Source: a virus | Direction: 5' to 3' (one strand) | DNA length: 34,248 nt | IMG/VR virus record: IMGVR_UViG_3300027759_000250 | Span: 1 to 34,248 of that record | In this document: positions 11,101-20,100 of the stretch, one piece after another | How the letters are laid out: the number at the start of each line of letters is the position of its first letter | Numbering within the stretch: position 1 is the first letter of the stretch | The notes under the pieces: generated by a model | Database searches by the model: none | Seen by the model: only the letters and a program-made list of their open reading frames with translations | Told to the model about the DNA's origin: nothing | Position numbers and translations under genes: made by a program

Positions 11101-14100
11101 TTTTGTTTAACCAATCTAAATAATTTTGACTTTCAATTGTTTCACTTTGAATATAGTCAAACATTAAGATTAAACTCTTATTTCTAAAAATCAATAACTC
11201 ATTTGTATAAATTTCTTCATTCAACGCACGAACAATATACCTAGTTTCTGTACTTGGATATTCATCGTAAGGAGTAGTGTCAAAGAAGTTATCGCCAAAG
11301 CCCAATCTAGCTTCGGTGTAATCCCAAAGAACGCTACTAAATTCAATTGTTCCATTTTCTAAACCAATTCTAACCCATATGCCGGTGTCAGATAATATAT
11401 ATGTTTCCGCACTACCTGTGCTATTAGATGCCACAGTAACGATTGTTCCGGCCGCAACGTTTAATGTAGATAAATCTGCGTAGATAGGAACTTGTAATGA
11501 TGATTTGGTATTATTATCATATCCAGTTGCCCACCAGTTTACATAAGACCAATATTTAGAAGTATCGTATTTTTCACCAATAGCAAAAATTACATTGTTA
11601 TTATCGTCAACAATTTCAGGATTTTTGCTGTTTAACAATTGTGGATTTCTTAATTCTACGATTGGGAACTGCGCTAATACAACATTGGCATATTGTAAAT
11701 AGTTTTTCAATGCTCCAAATCTATTATAAAAGAAACCTTGTCTTGGTCTAGCTAATACACCAGTCTGAACCGCTTTTGGTAATAATGGGTCAGGTACAAC
11801 GCCGCCGGCATTATCTACCCCGCACATACTGTCTAACATTCTATTGTACAATCCGATAGGTTCTGTTATACCTACTGATGCGTGATTTTGATACGATGCG
11901 CCTGAGCCAGGAACACCCGGTAAGAAATCATCAGCATAATTAGCACGAATCAAACTATATTGATTGTGAGTAGCATCATCATTTGCTCCAGTAGAATAAC
12001 CAAAGTGTAGTACGGTATCTTTAGCGTTTATGTAAGGGAAACAATTATATAATCCAAATACACTAGGCAAGAACGGAACAAAATAACTAATACCAGTTCC
12101 TTGAGGATTTCCAATATATAGTTCTAATGTAGAATCAGATAATGTTTTTCCTGCTTGGTCAAACACAATGTTTGTATTTCTAGCCCAGAAATAATATATT
12201 GGAGTTATTAACCCTTCTGGATTTATTATTCCACGAATTGTATAATTATCAGTGCTATATGGAATACCTGGGCCGAGGTATGATACAGGTGGAACATTAC
12301 TTACTACCCAAGAATAAACAACTACATCACTTCCCGGAAATACTCTACCCCACCATTGACTGTTATAAGTAACATCATTTTGATGATAATTCATAAACCG
12401 AGTAGTGCTAGTATTAAACCACAATGTGCCTATCTTCTCTGCTCCCCAAACTAATCCAGCTTGATTTTCGACAGAATTATATGACGCTGGATCAGCATTT
12501 GATACTACATCAATGTTCTCTGCTACTGCTCCTAATAGTTTACCCTGTAACGGATCAATGTAATCTAAATTCTCTAATGTTTCATTGGTATTTGCGCTGA
12601 ACAGTTGAACATTAAATACCCCATTTATATCTACAATTTCAGATGAACTTCTATATACTGCCCAATCAGGATCACTAGTGTTACTTACATAAGTTACTAC
12701 TTGTCCCATGTTGTCATGCGGATTCGTTGTTGGGTTGTACCCAGGCGTACCTACTGTTACTACGTTATCATTAAAATCTAATGCTGTACCGTAATGTGGT
12801 TGTGAGCCGTAATCTAAATCTTGAGCATTGATGCTTTGTGCGTATACAAACTTGCCCGGAGCATTGATGTTTTCATCATAGGTAGACAAGTAATCAAACA
12901 TATATACCGCGCCCGCGTTATTGAAAGTGTCAACCCATTGTGTCGCATTGTTGTCAAATACTGTATCGTTATCTAATTCATCGTCGGTAAAATCAAACGT
13001 TGTAGCAGAGTATCTTGCTCCAACCGGGGCGCTGGCTACAAATGATCCTGAACTATTGAATTTAACTACAGTACCAAATTGTGTTCTTCCAGTTAAGTGT
13101 GGGCAAGCAATCTTTTGTGTTTGCTTATATATAATCACACCCATTTCAGCTAACGTATCAGTATCTAATACTGACAACGATAACTTGTTCCCTGCTACTG
13201 CTAAACTCACATCAACTAGTGATATTGCCAATTTGCCAGCAACTACCGAAGCGGTTACGTTAGTAACTGAATTTGAATTGATTGCGTTTGCTGCTGCGGT
13301 AGCATTACCAATTGGCAATGTAACAGCGAATCCATTTAACAATATAGTTCTAGGAGTAGTTATATTACAAACAGAGGTACCAATGATAGTGCCATATCTT
13401 TCACCACCATTGGTGTATCTATGAACAGCACCCTCATAGTTTTGTTCTGATAACTCAAACGGTGCGCCAATTAAAATTTCATTAGCAAATCGGTTAGTAG
13501 ATGTGCTGGTACCAAACTGTACACCAACTCTTGGTGTTTCTTCATTAGTTAATGTTTGTGTTAATACAAAATTAGTACCACTAACATTAATTATATCACC
13601 TGCGTTTAATGTTGGAGTAGCAGTACTGTATACATTAAAAGTTGATCCTACAACCGCATACAAGTTATCTGCTAAAGTGGTACCATTAACTGTTACGTAC
13701 AACGGTGATGTTTGTCCACTAGCCGTCATTGTACCTGTACTATTGGTTAATGCTAATGTTGTACCATTTCTAGTTAATGATAATGTGATTGTCGAACCAG
13801 AAAGTAGTTTTACATAATAAACTGTATTGGCTGCTACGCCGCCGTACGGTGATCCAGTAAAGACAATTGGTGTACCATTAACACCGTCTTGTAACCCAGT
13901 AACACTTCCTAATGTAATAGCATTACTTGAAATAACATTGGCAGTAGTTGACAAATTGCCCGGAGTCCAAGCTAAATTAAACAATATAGGAATATATGCC
14001 TGGCTTCCAGAACGTGCTTCAAAGTTTTCTATAGTTCTACTAAAGATATATGTATAACCGTAATTTTGAGTATTGATGTCATAATCTTGTTGAGGTGTCC

Positions 14101-17100
14101 CAATTACTACGGTGTCACCGTAATAATCAGTAGAGATTGAATAACCAAAACTATCAGCAGAAGTTAATCCGGCTACACTCAATGTACCAACATTTACATA
14201 TTGACTAGTTACTTCTGATTTACGGTAAACATATACAAGAGCATGACCCGTGTCTGATATGTACAACCAATTCTGATCCCCTGACAACGCAGTTGATGAT
14301 CCCCAATTTGTTACTCCAGACGGTGCCGCGATAGTTTGATATAGCAACAATGTATTCAACAACGTGGTAGTTATTAATTGATAGATATATACATTTGGTG
14401 AACCAGTTGGTTCAGAGATTACAAACAAATCATCAATATATGTTATGTTTGCCCCAAATGAAACGCCGTGACTAATAGTTTGCTTCTCTAAGTAGCTATC
14501 AGTTACATTGTCATACGCATATCTATACACTTCTCCGGCACTGCTATCACCAACCATATAACCCAAAGCGGTAGTAAATGCTACCGCACTACCTAAGGTT
14601 TGACTGGCTGTTTTTAATATTTCTTTAGTATATTGATAGTTTAAACTCTTACGTAATACTGCCCAGCCGCCGTCATTGTTTGTATCAACCCATACTTTTA
14701 ATTTATTAAACTCATTGTCTAATAGTGAAGGTAAGTCAACTATTTCAGGAGCAGTAGCTACACGTTGACTTTGAAGTTTGAAGCCAATTCCTTGACCATT
14801 GATGCTAGTTATTTGAGGATTCAATGATAAGTTAATCATAACATTGAATGGATCTACGATTGCTGAAACAATATAATAATTATTAATTGCTACATTAAAA
14901 TTTACAATCGCAAATGGCTGATAACGTTTTAAATTATGTGCTTGACTAAATGTGATAGTTACTGTACCATTTAAATTGTTTTTAGCATTAATAACTGAGC
15001 CTAAACTACTAGGGGTATATACTTGCCATGTACCAAGATAACTTGCCAACCAAGCATAATCTCTTACATAAAATTCATTAATAGGTATAACTGTGCCTAC
15101 TGAGTTTTGTCCGTTTACTAACCCAGAATAATAATAACTTGCTAATTTAACATCGTTGTAGTTAACATATCCTGCTGTAGGGTACAACGTAGACGGAGTT
15201 AAACTAGAGATTGTAGATAAAATATCGGGTGATGTGATTGGTCTACCATAGTTAAACACGTTGTTTAATGAAACTTCTTGTTGAACACCCTCAGTATAAT
15301 TACCATTTGTTAACCCGACAATAGAAGGATTACCAGTTAAGTCTGGTTGACTTAATCTAAACTCAATAAAGTTATTGTTTAATACTCCACCAAACTCACC
15401 TGACTTGATGGCCCAGTTTTCATAAACATCATAATCAATTCCACCTTGTGGAAGATTAGCACCCTTGAATGCTTTAGCAGCATTAGGTGTTCCTTTTGAT
15501 TTAATCATGTTTTGGTAGACATTAACTTGTGTTATATCAGTAAGGTCTGCCAACGCCATATAATCTCTTGGGCGATATCCAATTAAACTAAAACTTAATA
15601 AATCAGCATCATTTTCTAAGTTAGCGGTATTTACATTATAGTATAATGTGCTTTCATATGAACGAGTTTGACTATTAGGCAATAGTCCTTTTTGTATTTC
15701 GTTATAATCAGTTTCTTTCCAATCACGCTCATCAAATATTTCTTTCGCTTGTATGATTGTAATTGCTATCCAATATTTGTTTTTATATTTGACTATAGAA
15801 CCAGTGGTGTACTTAATTTCTTTACTCCACTCAACAATATTATCTTGATTAAGTATAAAACCAAATGCGTCAACATTGCCGTTCCAATCAGCAGTTTTTG
15901 TACCTCGTACATAAATTCTATTCTGACGTAATCCAGTAATTAAATTATAAATTATATCATTGAATAAAGTAGTGTTATCAAATACAATGCCATGTTCAAT
16001 ATTGCTGATATTGAATTGACCATAACTTATAGCATCGCCTGAGTTTAATGGTTGTGCCGTAAATGCCGTACCATCACGTACAATTGATAAATCTACATTC
16101 TGTATAGGATATAGATTCTGATTTAATACAAAATTATGTCTTTGTAATGTTAATGGTTGAACAATACGACTTTCTTTATCAATAGCCAACAAAGTAGCAG
16201 ATGGATTTATTGTAGTAATACTACCTATTTCCCATCCTACTTGAGACCAATATAAGAATTCAGCAACCATTTGTTGCCAATTAATTGGTATGCCATTTTC
16301 TATTTGTTCGTAGACCATGCCCTGGCTTTTTAAGTATTCGCCATAGCTAATTAAAAATTGAGATACTTGTTGTATATTGTAAAACTCAGTACCGTAGGGT
16401 ATTACTTCTGTTTTATTAGTAAAGGTGCTAGTTACACTAACAGTTGAGTTTTCTACTGTTATTTTTTCTGAACTTCCACCAAACGTAGGAACTAATACGG
16501 TAAAGTACGCATTTGTTTGTGAATTACCATATACTTTATAACCATTTTCACTTATCTGTACAACAACACCGCTATATACAATTTTATCAAATGGTTGATT
16601 TTCATATAATAATACCGCATAACTTTCGTCAGGTATTAATAATGAACTGTTATTACTGTTTGCTGAACTCTTTTCAACATAGAACTTTAGCAATGTCTTA
16701 TCACTAAATCCAGCTAAACGATAAACTAAACGAACATCTAAGTTATCTAATAAAGTAGTGATATTTGTAGTAGCATCTACCCCAACTTGTTTTTCATAAT
16801 CAACAATCCAGTTGATATAACTAGTCGCAGGGGTTCCATTGCCGTAAATTGGAATTTCAGATAATACTAAATGACTTCTATCACCCACTAGATATTGATT
16901 AAATTCTGTATTGTATTTGTAATTATCTACATCAATGCCTAGATTGAAGAAATCAGCAGGTTTGGTCAACGCTAATATACGCATTAAATCAAATGCCCAA
17001 GTGCTGCTTCTACGATAACTAAACTCCGCGGGACCTACATCCCCGACTATCCAATCTTTTCTGAATATATTCTGGTCATAATTACCTACAATTGAATCAA

Positions 17101-20100
17101 GCGGAGATAATAAATCTCCATTGCTATCTACCGGTATTATATCTAATAGCCCGTCACGTACATAGCTAGGCTTAATAAATGAGTCTCCGTTATTCCAAAC
17201 TAAACCTGCTGCTAAATCTCCCCACAACACTAAGTTATCACTTGTGTATGGTGCTGGTCCATAACGAGTTGTCCACCAAGTTGGTTCATTAGCTAACCCT
17301 AACATTTCCCATGGAGTTTCGTTTGGAGTAGAGGTGTCATAGAAATACAAATATGCTCCTCTAAAATATCCCTGATCAATAGGATCTTTGTTTATTTTAT
17401 TACCGCTATTTCTATAGTTGTAAGAGAATTGATTAGTAGTATTATAGAATTGAGTCTTATAATTAATTCTATTTTGACCAACCCAGTTTAAAAATGATTC
17501 ACTATAAATTTGTAAAAATTCATCGTATGAATAATCTGTACTTCTAAAGAAGCCAGGAATTATAACACCTTGATATGAACCAGCTGGAACTGTTTCACTT
17601 AATTTTAAGTTATTATATACACGAGTTTCATACTCAAGTAATACTTGATCTCTAAAGTCAGTTAATGTACTAGTAGTAGTATTATAGTTTCCGTATAATT
17701 TATTAAATGATCCGTCGTGTCCTACGATAAAATATGTTTCTGGATTATATGCTGTATCTAGTACTACACTTGGAATAGTCGCAGGATACAATCCTAACTT
17801 TGTAGGAGTATTTGGAACATAACTTCCGTATGTTTGATTATATTCTTTGATTGTAATTTGATCATTAGGTATCAAATCAGTAGTAATAGTTAGTGAAGGA
17901 CTATCTATACTAATTGTATAATCGACACCCTTAACTAATTGAGTTTGGATGCCGTTACGTAGTAGGTATACTAATACTCCATCGTAGTTTGCTGTAGCAA
18001 AATTATAGATATGACTTAGAAGATAGATACTAACATCTAATGAATTGGCAAAACTGTATGTGTTAACAATGTACGGTGCCTTTGATGGCAACATATCACT
18101 CCAAAAGAAAGATTGGTCATTAGTATGTGTTGAGTTTATGGTATCTAATGCTAAATCTAACATTTCTGAAGGGGTTAGTATTCTACTATAATCTGAATTA
18201 TTAACAGTATCTACCAACAATGTTTTAAACGTTATATATTCTCTACTATTGAATAGTAATGCGTTAAAAAGATCATGTGCTTGATTACGTAAGAAAGTAC
18301 CAACAGCAGGTAATCCTGCGCTATTTTGAATTATTCGATTGCCCCACGGAACCAAATCGCCTAAGTTATGATAATTATTTGGTCCAAAAACTTCACCAGT
18401 TGTGTCAGGATTATTAAAGAATATACTTTGATATTGTCCACGAATATCACCAATGTTAACACTAGTTAGGTCTTGGTTTAACGGATTGTTATTTAAGTTA
18501 ATAGGTGTCTGGAAATAAGCAGTTGCGCTTACTTGATCACTTAATATTAAAATCTGTACAACAGTATCTACAGTACCAATGTTTGGTATGGTTATTGTAG
18601 TAGTTGTGTCAGTAAATATGCTTGTCCAATCATTACTTGATAGATATACATTGTTAATATAAACTTGAATTAACGGCCATTTAGTTGGGGTACTAACTAT
18701 AGGTGCTATGTCGCATGTAAATACATTTCCGGTAGTGATAGTATTCCAATCAAATTCAAAAATTTGATATTGTACACTAGGTGATACAGCAGTTTGCCAA
18801 CCTAATTGTCTAACAACGGTTGGGGTATTGTTACTAGATAATGTATAGTTATATACATATCCAGTGTTGACTTTTTGAGTTACCGATGTTGTTCCACTAA
18901 CGTAATTGAATGTAGCAGAATTTAATGTTACATCAAAACTAATATCTCCAATGTTGTTAACAGAACTATAGCGTATCGGGAAACCCAATACTGTATCGTT
19001 TGCTCCAACTCCTAACCCATATGAAAATAATGTACATCCGGTGAATGAAGTACCAATATATATGTCAGGATCTCCGAAGCTAATTCCATTCTTATCAAAC
19101 ACATCAAATCTAGGTGCTTGATTGAGAGTGGTTTTTTGTTGACCTTCTATCCAAGTAGTACCTGTAAAATAGAAATCTTTACCTATATAATTGTATCCTC
19201 TGTACACCGCAGTTTGTTCGTCTGCTAATACCAATCCATCTTCCGCTTCGGTTAAAGTAATTACCGGAGTAGCACCGGGAACAATTGTAGAAAATCTAGA
19301 AATAAAAATCTTATTTCTTACTTCCAAATTAGTATCAACCGAAAATACTACTCTTGCTCCATCAAACAACGCATAATTATCCAATGGGGTATCAGCGGTT
19401 ACTAATGCGGCAACACTGGTAGCAGCAATAGTAGTTTGTTCATACCATGAAATAGTTAATATTGTGTTGGATCCAGCTGTAGTTATATCGGTAATGAAAG
19501 TTACGCTAGGCAATAATACAGTTGAATCACCAATATACTGTCCAATTTCAAATAGACCAGACACCCCAACAGTTGGTATTGTGATAGTAGTACTATATGG
19601 ATATATTGATGTAGTTACAGAAACTGGACCTGAATTATTCAGTATAACTAAATTTCCATAGCTATCATTTAACGTGATGTTACTACCTACAATTGAGGAA
19701 ATTGTATAAGTAGTACCAGAGGTGATACCACCAAATGACGAACCAAAACTTATAGTATCATTTACGTGTAATCCAACTGTGCTACTCAATGTAACTTGAT
19801 TAATCAATGCGTAAGTATATGATGCTGTTCTAGAGGTTATTGCTCCTGTCACAGGGGCAATCGTAGCAGTTGCGGTTGTCCAGCCAGCTACGTCAGGATA
19901 ATAGTTAGGTTCACCAGACACTGTTGTAAATGCGTCAGTTGTTCTAGTATCAATAAAATCAATAGGATCTTTACCAACTACACCGGCATCAAATAATTTA
20001 ATATTAGGATAAAATTCAATAATTGGACGTTTTGCTTTATTATCAATTTGAGTATAAGCAGTAATCAAATCAGGATTGTTGTTATATGTAGCAGAAGCAT

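Noticed and set aside
12921-14057. Several plus-strand frames of 76-167 codons opposite the giant gene
   Set aside because: They overlap conserved propeller sequence read on the minus strand and are low-complexity Val/Pro/Thr-rich shadows without plausible starts.
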